From: Nissolia schottii
Lineage: Eukaryota > Streptophyta > Magnoliopsida > Fabales > Fabaceae
Length of the DNA stretch: 64,000 bases
Assembly: GCA_003254905.1 (NCBI GenBank)
Contig: QANU01019017.1
Span: forward strand, 72,894-136,893
Direction of reading: 5' to 3'
Shown here: positions 1 to 10,101 of the stretch, piece by piece
Layout: the number at the start of each line of letters is the position of its first letter
Position numbering within the stretch: the stretch's first letter is position 1
Translations under genes and position numbers: made by a program
Notes under the pieces: generated by a model
Told to the model about the DNA's origin: nothing
The model's database searches: none
The model's input: only the letters and a program-made list of their open reading frames with translations

Positions 1-2173
1 AAGAGTGTCCGTGCGGTAGTTACGCATACGGGTGCGAGTAAATAACCATACGTCCTTTGCTGGTGGAGATGTCATGGCTGCAGGCTGGATCCATAATCGA
101 GTGGGGGTGAGAACTCTAGGTCCTCAGTGGGTCTCCGTGGCTATTAATGGTTCATTTACTCGAGTATCCTCCAGGCCATTTAGGGGGTTTCTACGTGATC
201 ATGCATTCTATAAACCCTACTGGTTATTATCTTTTACTAAAACCATGAACAACTTTATCTAAGTTAGCTAAGTGACTGGGGAATTAGTCTTTCTTACTAA
301 GTTCACGTGCTTGTTGACCTTACATTTCAGTTACAATTCTACTAGTCGTCTCGGGTCATTCCCTTGACGTTACATAATGCACAAACAATTATAAATACAT
401 ATTAACTCATGTACAGACATTCATTCAATCACAGATATATAATTACATAGTGCATGGGGGCATTGAGGATCTCTTACGTGTCTCGGCTGTCCGGGTTAGC
501 GTCCTACTTCTCCGCTTTGGCACGTACCGGCTGGCCGGGTTAGTGTATCTTTTCTTAGGCATACTGGCTGGCCGGGTTAGCACTTTCTCTCCTTACGCGT
601 ATCGGCTGGCCGGGTTAGCGCTTTTTCCTCTACTTCCTCCTTTTTCTGTCCATCCTCTACCTTCTTTGTGTCATTAACCACTTCGAACCAATCCACCCTG
701 GGGCGACTGACTCATTAACCAATCCTCACTGGTGGGGACGGGCAAGATAACACATCGACCAATCTAACTTTGTGAACTGGTGAGGGGCTTGTCTATAAGA
801 CTTTGCCAAGAGAGGGCTTCCTAGCATATAACTATATACGTGTTCCCTAAGTTTCGTTATTATCTTTATACATTAGGTGATTAACCTCTACTTCTCTAGG
901 GTTGTCCTAACACCTATGCACAACCCATTCCTCATGATGCATGCTCTAGTACACAATAATGGACTCATTCTTACTCATTGGATCCCTTGGAACCACCAAA
1001 GTCTCAAGTCTGCCAGGTTTCATTCGAATACTTGGAGGGCATTCGAATGAAATCCCTCGGAGTTCTTTCATTCGATTGAAATGGGTTTTCATTCGACTGA
1101 ATCCCTCGGCATTCTTTCATTCGAATACTAGGGGATTCATTCGATTGAATTCCTGAAAATTCACCTTCATTCGACTGCAGTGGAATTCATTCGAAGGAAA
1201 ACTCATTTTGGCTTTCATTCGACTGAAAACCTTGTGTATTTGAATGAATGCTGAAAAAATCGCCTCCCCGAGACTCCAGTTCTCAAATTCCACTGTTCCT
1301 CGGGTACCAATCAGTACAGTTATGCATTTCATTTCTCAATATTTCACAAAACCCTTTTTACCCTGTGTCCCCCCCAAAATACTACTTAACAGTTCTATAG
1401 TCAGATACACAGATATGCACATATATAGTTAAAAATTAAACCACATAGACAGTGGGCTTAGGATTACCCTCCTCCGATGGAGATTCCAAATCGGTGGTCT
1501 TGAAGGGAAGAATTTCTTCTTCAGGATGGCGTGCTCTGGTAGTTTTTCTGAGACTCCGGCACGAAACCTAGATGTGTCGGAACGAGGCGGGTGTTTGTGA
1601 AAATGACGGAAAGTAAATGTAAATTTACGAAAGTTACGTGGTTATTTATAACCGCGCACAGTGACGCTATTTTATTTTCTTTTTCCTTTTCTTTCTTTCC
1701 TTTTTCTTTCTTCAGAGGCGTTGCTTCCTCTGTTTCTTTTATTATTATTAATTTATTATTATTTATTAATTACCTTCCCTCAGAAGCCTCATCCCTTCCT
1801 GTCTAGCTCCGTTTTTGCTTGAACGCGTTTTGTTCGAAAAGTCTTGCCTCCGGTTGCCCTAAAAATATTCCGGACGTACCGTTGTGATCCATTTATTTTT
1901 CCCTTCCATCCGGGACAGTTTTCCCAAGGATCAGGGACCTCCCAAGTCAAGAAATCTCACGGGCATTTTTTTGTATCTGAGAAATTTCTGTTTGAGTCGA
2001 AACTCGTCCGGTGACTCTGGAAAATTACGGAATGGCTAACCCTAGCCCGCTTCTGCCAATCCCTAGGGTTCCGGGGCCTAACCCGTCTACTCTTAGCTCC
2101 TCAGCGTTCCCTTACCGTTCCCTGGCGACGAAATTAACGGGTCTTTCCGTTAATGGAAACACGGGATGTTACA
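1..2173 (-). mobile_element. Tekay-like LTR, family B, partial (continues left of window)
   Basis: On the minus strand this begins TGTAACATCCCGTG at 2173 and runs off the left edge. It matches the complete solo LTR at 4102-7090 along its length: the same start, a TTCGAA-rich zone (about 1010-1235), a repeated CCGG(N)GCCGG zone (about 480-625), the conserved core block (about 160-300) and the CACCCCCACTC motif (about 100-112). A splice-donor-like GTAATCC lies at about 1467 and an acceptor-like CAG at about 85, both on the minus strand. The first codons of the LTR-embedded ORF (MTSPPAKDVW) occupy 75-1 on the minus strand. Its partner LTR or target duplication lies outside the window. Confidence 0.8.
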
Positions 2174-3527
2174 ATCCTATTCCAAAGGACGCGTCCTAAA
2201 GGGAATCACTTATTCGTTCATGGCTTTCAAACTTATGGCGAATGTAAGGGTACACTAAACCTGTAAGATTTCTACCAACCTTTTCGCTATCAGGTTTCCA
2301 CCTATCTCCATAGGACTCCTATGCCACTCCCTACTGCTTTTGAAATTTAGACTAGATAATATGTTTTAGCCCGTAAGGTTTTTTTTTTTTTTTTGGTCCT
2401 TATTCTACGAAATTCAGTGTTTATTATGTTCTTCCCTAACTACGGTTTCACCCTTGAACTATACCCTCCTTTCCACTACTTCTTTTCCCTAACCCAACTT
2501 TATTGGAATACTTAGAATCACTGGATGCTTTTTACAGATCTTTCAGTTATTCGGAAATCCTATTTCGTTCTTAAGGAATATCTTCTTAAGTTTAATGTTT
2601 GCTAGAGGTGATTTATAAAATATGTTAAACCGGATTTCCCTGTCGAATGCAAAGAGTACAACTTGCATCGTAGTTGGAAGTCGAAGCCGAAATAGGAAGA
2701 ATCGTGAACTGACTCCATCGGAGTAGGTTGACGGGGTCGACTAGGTTCTATGGAAAACATGGCGACATGACTCTTTAGACATGCAATGGAATGAGGAGAG
2801 AGAACTATCTCAGATTCTATTGCTTCAAAGGAATGGAGCATTCAACCTTAACCTAGAAACCTTCCACAAGGAAGGTCAAAGATTCACAGAGACACGAAAT
2901 TAAAAAGATGTAAAGGTGCAAGCTTTTTTTTTCATAAGATCTCTTACTGAGGTGAAAATATGGGCATAGGGAGTATTTTACCAAGGATAGGAGCAAAGGA
3001 TTTTCCAAAGAAATTCTTGCTGGACGGAGGGATGCCTGTGCATGGGAGTACTTTAATTGAGAGAAGGAACAAAGGGCTTCCTATGGTTACAATTTGTTCC
3101 CTTCCAATGAGTAATGGTCTAATCGCAGGGAGACACTTAGCAGAAGGCCAAGTTCCTCGAGAACAAGTTTATAGAGTCCACTCTGCACTAGCTATCAAGC
3201 CCTAAATACACTTAACAAGACACAGAGTTAGCTAGGCTCTATGTTCCTGAAAAATGCAACAGTTGATTGAAAGCAAAGCGTTAGAGTGCATTATGCCACA
3301 CTACTCCTTATCTTAAAAGACGAGGCTTAGTGCATGGCGAACTGATTCTGAGTATGCACAAGAAATAAGTGCAGATCAGTGTTTTGGTACCAATGATTTA
3401 TGCACTTGGATCCTATACCCAAAGGAGCTATACTTAAACACTGTGCAAGCTGATAATGAGACATGCTCGGAAGTGTGGATAAGCTCAGTCCTCAGGCTCA
3501 CTTGGATCAAACTGCTCTGATACCAAA
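2174..3527 (-). mobile_element. Internal region of a non-autonomous Tekay-like element
   Basis: This is the interior that follows the LTR ending at 3528 on the minus strand. A tRNA-iMet-type primer site (minus-strand TGGTATCAGAGC, 3514-3525) and a leader like those of the coding Tekay elements are present, but I recognise no gag or pol. Small open frames on both strands (for example 2602-2841 minus, 2960-3205 plus) resemble nothing I know. A run of about 17 T lies near 2380. The sequence fits a large non-autonomous derivative driven by LTR A, later entered by LTR B at 2173. Confidence 0.55.
3514..3525 (-). promoter_or_regulatory. Primer binding site, tRNA-iMet type
   Basis: The minus strand reads TGGTATCAGAGC two bases inside the LTR edge at 3528. 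This is the usual initiator-methionine tRNA primer site of chromoviruses, and it fixes the orientation of the element as minus. Confidence 0.85.
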
Positions 3528-5636
3528 TGAAACACCCTAGCTAATTGTTTACCCGTACGTAGTAAACAATGCTCACTAGGTTTTTTTCTGCCTTGGTTGG
3601 GTTACTTTTAGCCCCTACTTTTAGCTTGGAAAATATTTCTTACTTGAAAATAGGGACCATTTTGAAAATCATTCTTTTACTGTATCAGTTTGCAAATTAG
3701 GAGCTGTGTGTGATCAAGGAAACATACATACACAAACACTAACATATCTGGCAGTTAAGGTGTTAAGAAGCTAGGAGGAGTAAGCACAATCAAGGTCCAA
3801 CATATACTTACACAATACTTATTAATAAGTAATTACATAAACAGTTAGAAAGAGTTATGGTTCATGATACAAAATATCTATCACCCTATCGTGAACGCCT
3901 CCACTTTGCTCCGGCCGAGAGCTATTCTGCTACGGTCGTCCGTCGCCTACCACACATCTCGCTCGTCGATCCATTCGCTCTGCACACCTGGACCCATAAG
4001 GAGTAGGGGTAAGAATGCTTCGTTCTCAGTGGGAGTTCCTCGTATTATCTATCGTTCATTACTCCGTTATCTTCCAGGCCACTCAGGAGATCTCCAGGTG
4101 TTGTAACATCCCGTGTTTCTACGAGCTGGAAAGTTATCCGTTGATAGCCGAGAACGGCTGGAAAACGTCGAGGAAGCGAGGGGAGTCGAGTTAAATCTCC
4201 GAAGCCCTGAAAAATTGGGGAAACAGACTAGGTTTAGCTGTCTCATAATTTTCGGGAGCCGCCAGACAAGTTTCGACTTGAACGGAAATTTCTCGGATAC
4301 TGTAAAACGTCCGTAGGATTTTTCGGCTCGGTGAAAGAGTCCCTGGTTCCGAGAAAATTTCTCTGGACCGAAGGGAAAAATAAATGGGTCACAGCACTAT
4401 GTCCGGAATATTTTTAGGGCAACCAGAAGTAGGGTTTTTTGGACAAACGCGATCGAATGAAAATGGAACTGGGAAAGGGCATTAACTTCCTTCAGAAGTT
4501 AAGAAATAAACAAATAATAATACAAAAATATAAGAAGCTGAAGCAGATTCAGGAAAACGTAAAAACAAAGAAATAAAGGTAAAAAGAAGGGAAAATATCT
4601 TTTCACTGTGCACGGTTATTTATAACCTCGTAACTTCTCAGAAGTTACATTCAGTGCACAACCGAGGGTTACGTTCCGACGCATCTAGAGCTCGTGCCGG
4701 AGTCTCCGAAATTAGCTGGAGCACACCATCGTGAAGAGGACAATTTCCCCTTCAGAGTCACCAAATCGGAATCCCCGATTGGAGGTGGGTAATCCTAAGC
4801 CCACCGTCTATGTGGTTTAGTTTTTAACTGTATATGTGCCTACCTGTATATTTGACTATAGAACTGTTAAGTAGTATTTTGGGGGGGAATAATGTAAAAA
4901 GGGTTTTGGAAATTATTGCAAAATGAAACGCATAACTGTACTACTTGGAACCCTAGAAACAGTGGAAAAATGAGAACTGGAGTCGCGCGAGGCGATTTTT
5001 GTAGTCTGCATTTGAATACGCCAGGAATTCAGTCGAATGAGAGCCCAATCGAGCTTTCCTTCGAATGAATTCCACCGCAGTCGAATGAAGGCAAATTTTA
5101 GGGATTTCAATCGAATGAATCCCCTTTGTATTCGAATGAACGGGTGCCGAGGGATTTCAGTCGAATGAAAGCCTATTCTAATCGAATGAAAGGACTCCGA
5201 GGGATTTCATTCGAATACCACAGCAAGTATTCGAATGAAACCTGGCAGAGTTGGGAGTTTAGTGTTTTTAAGGGATCCAATGACTATGGTTAAGCCATTC
5301 TTATGTATTTGAGCATGCATCATGAGGATGGGATGTCACATAGGAGTTAGGACAACCCTAGAACACTAGAGGTCAATGACTTAATGTTCAGGAAAGCATA
5401 ATGGAACTTAGGGAAATACGTATATAGTTATATGCTAGGAAAGCCCTCTCTTGGCAAAGTCTTACAGACAAGCCCCTCACCAGTACACAAGTGGACTGGT
5501 TGATGTGTTACCTCACCTGTCCTTACAAGTTTGGATTGGTTAATGAATCTGTCGTCCAAGGTCGGGTGGTTCGATGAGGTTAATGACACGGAAGGTAAAG
5601 GATGGATAGAAGAAAAAGGAGGAAGTAAAGGTAAAA

Positions 5637-5783
5637 GCGCTAACCCGGCAAGCCGGTATGCATAAGGAGATAGAGAGCTAATCCGACAAGCCGGAATGCC
5701 TAAAGAAAAGATGCACTAACCCGGCAAGCCGGTATGTGCCAAAGCGGAGAAGTGGGATGCTAACCCGGCAAGCCGGTACGCGT
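5637..5783 (+). repeat. Four interspersed CCGGC-AA-GCCGG hairpin repeats
   Basis: GCTAACCCGGCAAGCCGGTA recurs four times (one copy variant) about 40-60 bases apart. Each copy has an inverted repeat CCGGC/GCCGG around a two-base loop. The minus-strand B copy has the same zone at about 480-625, and single versions occur in other families (about 32300, 54065, 58725). Confidence 0.75.
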
Positions 5784-6182
5784 AAGAGATCCCCAATGCC
5801 CCCATGCAATATGTAATTATATATGTGTGATTTGATGAATGCTTATATGTGCATTAATATTCATTTATGGTTGTTTGTGTAATATGTAACGTTAAGGGAA
5901 CGACCCGAGATGAGTAGCCTAATTATAACTGAATTGTAGGATTCATAAGCACGCAGACTTAGTAAGAAAGACTAGTTACCCTATCACCTAGATAATTTTA
6001 GATAAAGCTGTTCAGGACCCTAGGCCAAGATAATAAGCAGAAGGATTTGAGTATGCATGATCACTTATAACTCCCTAAACGGCCTGGAGGATACTCGAGT
6101 AAATGAACCATAAGCAGCCATGGGAACCCACTGAGGACTTAGAGTTCTCACCCCCACTCGATTATGGATCCAGTTTGCAGCT

Positions 6183-6650
6183 ATGACTTCACCACCAGCC
6201 AAGGACGTTTGGCTCTTCACGCGCACGCGCATGCACAATTACCGCACCGATACCCTCTTGGAGATGAGCACCTATGCGCCCGCACGCCTACCTGACGAGC
6301 AGGCTCATCCTCCTAGACAGAGGCTTGGAGCCCCAGGCACTTCGTCGTTGAACCCTATTTGGGTGGACGAGCGTCCAGGGAGCAGCAGAAGGGACCCGAT
6401 TCGCCTCAACGGCGATGAGGAGATGCCTCCTTCAGAGCTGGAGCAGACACCTACGCCATCCTCGACGCCAGCTACTGATCCAGGTGCGTACACCCTGCCA
6501 GTTCGAGCTCGAGGTCGCCAGACCACTGCACGGAAGAGGATACTGACCGCCCGACCGCATCGCTTCGCCCCACGTGGCTTCTCGGCGGTAACGGATCTCA
6601 GCAGCAGTGAGGACGAGGAGCCTCTAGAGCGACTAGGAGACTCCGAGTAG
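6183..6650 (+). CDS. LTR-embedded ORF, 155 aa, MTSPP start and acidic C-terminus
   Basis: An open frame of 155 codons inside LTR B, starting 2-9 bases after an acceptor-like CAG. I do not recognise the protein. The N-terminus reads MTSPPAKDVWLFTRTRM; the middle is rich in Pro, Ser and Thr; an Arg-rich stretch (about residues 108-131, containing RARGRQTTARKR) is followed by an acidic tail (SSSEDEEPLERLGDSE). The basic-then-acidic layout would suit a nuclear or nucleic-acid-associated protein, but that is a guess. The independent B copy at 1-75 (minus) has the same first 25 codons with 14 silent differences and one replacement. An ORF at the same LTR position in family E (59280-59684) also starts MTSPP and has an acidic tail. 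Alternatively it is a chance open frame in GC-rich LTR sequence. Confidence 0.5.
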   Translation: MTSPPAKDVWLFTRTRMHNYRTDTLLEMSTYAPARLPDEQAHPPRQRLGAPGTSSLNPIWVDERPGSSRRDPIRLNGDEEMPPSELEQTPTPSSTPATDPGAYTLPVRARGRQTTARKRILTARPHRFAPRGFSAVTDLSSSEDEEPLERLGDSE

Positions 6651-8720
6651 GTTGTTGTACCGTACATGAAGTGAGATGTGCTCGTGTACGTAGTTGTTTT
6701 TAGTTTCCACGTTTTTATATTATTGCTACTGTTTATGTATATTGTTATCCTCTGGATAGAACTATGTATAAACTTTATGTATTATATTAAAATGAAATGT
6801 TGTGTATCTTCGGGCCCCTATGTGTACTGTCTGCCGCTAAAGCTCCACGCTACAGGTATGTATTTATACTCTCTTATCTTTTAGCTATGCTGTTATTCGT
6901 TATATTACTCGCACGGCTCATTACTTTCCATATGCATGTATTTCCAAAAGAAGTTTCAACTGGCCCGTATTTTCGGTAACCCTAATTTTAACTGATAAAC
7001 TAGAACGGTAGTAGTTCACAGCCCAGCATTCAACTACCTAGCCAGGGAAACCTATGACTTAAGCATAGGCCAACTAGCTAGGGTGTTGCAGGTGTCATGC
7101 ATACTACTACCCCTACTGATTATTATCTTTGTCTAGGTCTTGAATGGCTTTACCTATCTTACTATGTGACTGGGATTGCTAATCTTGTCATTACTTAGGC
7201 TTCGTGCTCATTAACTTGACGTTACTACTAAAGATATAATAGTCGTCTTGGGATGCTCCCTTAACGATACAAAATGCATAAACATATATAAATACATACA
7301 TACTTGCATACATACTGGCATACATACATACATTTATTCATATGCTCATACATTCAATCTCTTAATCATACGTATGGCTATATGGTGCATGAGGGAATCT
7401 GGGAAATCTCTTACGCATATCAGTTTACCCGGGTTAGCGTCCTTCTTCTTTTAGTCCTTCCACCTATGTAACCGTGGCCTTCGGTTACAACCTCCTTCTA
7501 TTCCCTAACATGATGACCCGGCAGCGCTTGAACCGGAGTGGTAGCTAACCACGTTAAGCTCATAGGAGGAAATCCATCATCATACTAGGTACCACCCCCC
7601 TTATCGGGATGGCGAGGGACCGGCCTTTTGGCGTGATCAGGCGTGGACTCGTTTCTCTTTATTTTGGGGCCCCCTTTCTGTCTTACAGGATTGTTCCTGT
7701 TCTTTTTCTTTTAGGCCTTTTCCTGTTCTCTTTTCTTTCATATTCAGGTCTCTCTACCTGTGTTGCTCTTACCAATCCAGCGTGCAGAATTGGTGAGGGG
7801 CGTGTCTGTAAGACGTTCCAAGAGAATGGGGTCTTCCTAGTCATATAATTATTGACTCTGACTAAGGCCGGCCGAATCCTTGGTGATTGGGGCCTTAGTT
7901 CTCTGCTTTATTTCCTAGGGTTCAATTATGCACCTTTAAGTTTTCGTGAATACCTCTAGTGATCTAGGGTCGTCCTAACCCCTATGACGGCCATTCCTCA
8001 TGATGCATGCTTTCATGTACCACAATAGACATACCCTGACTCATTGGACTCCTTGGAACCACTAAAATCTCAAGTCCCTCAGGTTTCATTCGAATGTCTA
8101 AGGTTATATTCGAATGAATTCCCGCGAGTTCTTTCATTCGATTAAAATGGGGTTTCAGTCGATTGAAACCTTCAGAGTTCTTTCATTCGAATGAACTTGG
8201 GATTCAATCGATTGAAATTCGAGTTTTTTCCTTTATTCGGTTGAATAAGAATTCAATCGATTGAAAGCTCAAAATTTACTTTCATCTGATTGAAAACTCT
8301 ATTCAATCGATTGAAAGCTGGTTGAATAGGGTCCTGAGACTTTAGTTCTCATTTTCTCCAGAGGTTTACTATTCCTAGCGTTCCAATCAGTAGAGTTATG
8401 CATTTCATTCATCAAAATTTCCCAAAACCCTTCTCACCTTACATTTCACCAAAATACTACTTAACATTTTTACAGTCCAATGCACAAAATAACACATGCA
8501 CAATTAAAACTTAAACCACATAGATAGTGGGCTTTAGAGTTACCCACTTTCCAAAGCGTATTTGGAGACGGTGAAAGTTGTGAGAAAATGCCCCCACGAA
8601 CACTGGTGCGATCCTGCTATTTTTCCTGAGTCTGATGGAGTGATCGTCGTGCGGACAAACGGACAGAGTAACAACATAGCAGACCAAAATTTAAGAAAAA
8701 TGGCACTGAGGCCGTTGTCA

Positions 8721-8730
8721 TATATATAGG
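8721..8730 (-). promoter_or_regulatory. TATA-like promoter element of LTR A
   Basis: The minus strand reads CCTATATATA about 175 bases upstream of the donor-like GTAAC site at 8543. The same spacing is seen in LTR families B and D, supporting it as the LTR promoter. Confidence 0.5.
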
Positions 8731-9277
8731 CACCAGGGGGCCTTTAGCTTTTTCTTTCCCTTTTTTTTTCAAAATTATCTTTTAAGCCCAACTACCATTT
8801 TCCCTTCCTTTAATTTTTATTTCCTTTTATATCCTAAATTTTGTTTTCCCCTTTTTGCACTTTATCCTTTTAATTCTTTCCCCTTTTGTCCTTTTCTTTA
8901 TTTTCCCTTTTACTGACGTTTTGTCATTTTGCGCTCGTGTTCGGATATCCTAAAAATATTTCGAGCACGTATCCACGATCTACTAATTTCCCGGATCATA
9001 GAGGTATGTCCAGTTAAGGTATTCGTGAATTTAATGCCCGGAGGGTAATTTTCACAGATACCTTAGGTGCCTACCGAAATACCGATTTTTGGCGAAATTT
9101 TGCACGGACCTTGCAGCACTCCGCGAGATCGAGAAACAAGTATTTGTCTGGCATTTGAAAGCAATCAATTTTCTAAATAATTTTTCCAGTCCAAATACTC
9201 GTCTCTAAGGTGCTTTTAATTAAGAGAAATTAGGATTTAAGCAAAATTTCCATAAGGGAAAAATTCGGGATGCTACA

Positions 9278-9572
9278 GGTTCTCCACCGATGCGTAATGG
9301 CAGAACTGTGAAGCCAACTTCAAGGAGCGGGCGGTCATGGAACCCAAGATCCTTGACCGGGCCACTTTCGAGGAGGCGTCGGAGGACATTCTGACCTTCC
9401 TCGACTCGGCCGATCTCCTGGGGTGTCTGAACTTCAGCCACCCCGTGTATCCGCATCTAGTCCGTGTATTTTACAGCAATATGCAGATCGTAGACGACGT
9501 GCTCACGTCGGAAGTATGCGGCGTTCTGATGGAGTTATCCCTGGAGCAATTCGGGGCCGTTCTGGAGCTTCC
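9278..9572 (+). pseudogene. Fragment of a plant transposon-associated ORF
   Basis: A 295-base island between two LTRs with a frame open from about 9298 through 9572. It is clearly richer in G+C than its neighbours. The reading includes VYPHLVRVFYSNMQ and a following SEVCGVLMELS segment. This resembles the 'putative plant transposon protein' family, in which a (Y/F)P-LVREFYAN motif precedes a V-G-V strand motif; that family sits in large plant mobile-element ORFs. I give the family from memory of the motif, not from a search. The first in-frame ATG is 9337. The fragment is the target DNA into which both flanking LTR elements inserted, and is bounded by them on both sides. Confidence 0.45.
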
Positions 9573-10035
9573 TGAAACACCCTAGCTAACTGTTAACTTG
9601 TACGTAGTAAACAATGCTCACTAGGTTGTTTTCTACCTGGTGGGAATACCTTAGTCCATTGTTATCCTTCGAAAATAATTGCTTAAGAAAATAGGGACCC
9701 ATTTTAAACTTTCCATTTGCATTGAATAATTACTAAAATAGAGCCATGCGTTGGAAAGAATAAATATAACAAGCAGTAAAGCCTTTGAGCTTAGCTAATA
9801 GCGTTCGAATAATAGTAAAGCATACCGTATACATCCATTGGGTCCATCATAACAATCACATAGTTATAATTACAATAAGTAAGATACACATAACATATAC
9901 GTAAGCCAAAATACCATATACATACTCCAAAATACATAATATCAAAATGCAAGGGCTACTGGAATACTACTCAGTATGCCCTTGGCAAGATCCTGACATC
10001 CAGCTATCTCTAGGTCCCTGTCGTGTCATAACCGC

Positions 10036-10101
10036 TCATGGCTCTGCTGGCGGCTCGTCAGCATCCTCAAAATATGAATCATCATCAAGACCTGAAGTCA
10101 T
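10036..10101 (-). CDS. Acidic micro-ORF in LTR F (21 aa, ends PAEP)
   Basis: On the minus strand an ATG at 10101 opens a 21-codon frame reading M-T-S-G, then Asp/Glu-rich sequence, ending P-A-E-P-stop. Family D has a counterpart at 46821-46892 at the same LTR position with the same M-x-(P/S)-G start, acidic middle and PAEP end. The ATG lies just before an acceptor-like CAG^G, so the conserved bases may instead mark a splice site. No function is known. Confidence 0.3.
   Translation of the reverse strand: MTSGLDDDSYFEDADEPPAEP

Larger units (their letters stand above)
4102..7090 (+). mobile_element. Solo LTR, Tekay-like family B, with target duplication
   Basis: This 2989-base unit begins TGTAACATCCCG and ends CTAGGGTGTTGCA. 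The five bases before it (4097-4101, GGTGT) are repeated directly after it (7091-7095), so it is a complete solo LTR inserted in the minus-strand LTR A. Internal parts are a TATA-like TTATTTATAA (4616-4625), a donor-like GTGG^GTAATC (4789), TTCGAA-rich repeats (4990-5250), four CCGGCAAGCCGG-type repeats (5637-5783), the conserved core block (5955-6090), the CACCCCCACTC motif, an acceptor-like CAG (6173 or 6180) and an ORF (6183-6650). Confidence 0.92.
3528..9277 (-). mobile_element. Tekay-like 5' LTR, family A, split by a solo LTR
   Basis: The minus-strand LTR runs from TGTAGCATCCCG at 9277 to GGGTGTTTCA at 3528. It is interrupted by the solo LTR 4102-7090 and its target duplication, leaving about 2.75 kb of its own sequence, which agrees with the 2656-base solo LTR A at 30586-33241. 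It contains a TATATATAGG promoter-like site (8721-8730), a donor-like GTTACCCAC (minus GTGG^GTAAC, about 8543), TTCGAA/TCGATTGAA repeats (8080-8335), the conserved core block, and an acceptor-like site at about 3988. The primer site follows at 3514-3525. Confidence 0.8.

Noticed and set aside
959-1332. Small frames with repeated FIRLN/SNEFHCSRM-like peptides on both strands
   Set aside because: They are translations of the TTCGAATGAA repeat zone of LTR B, not genes.
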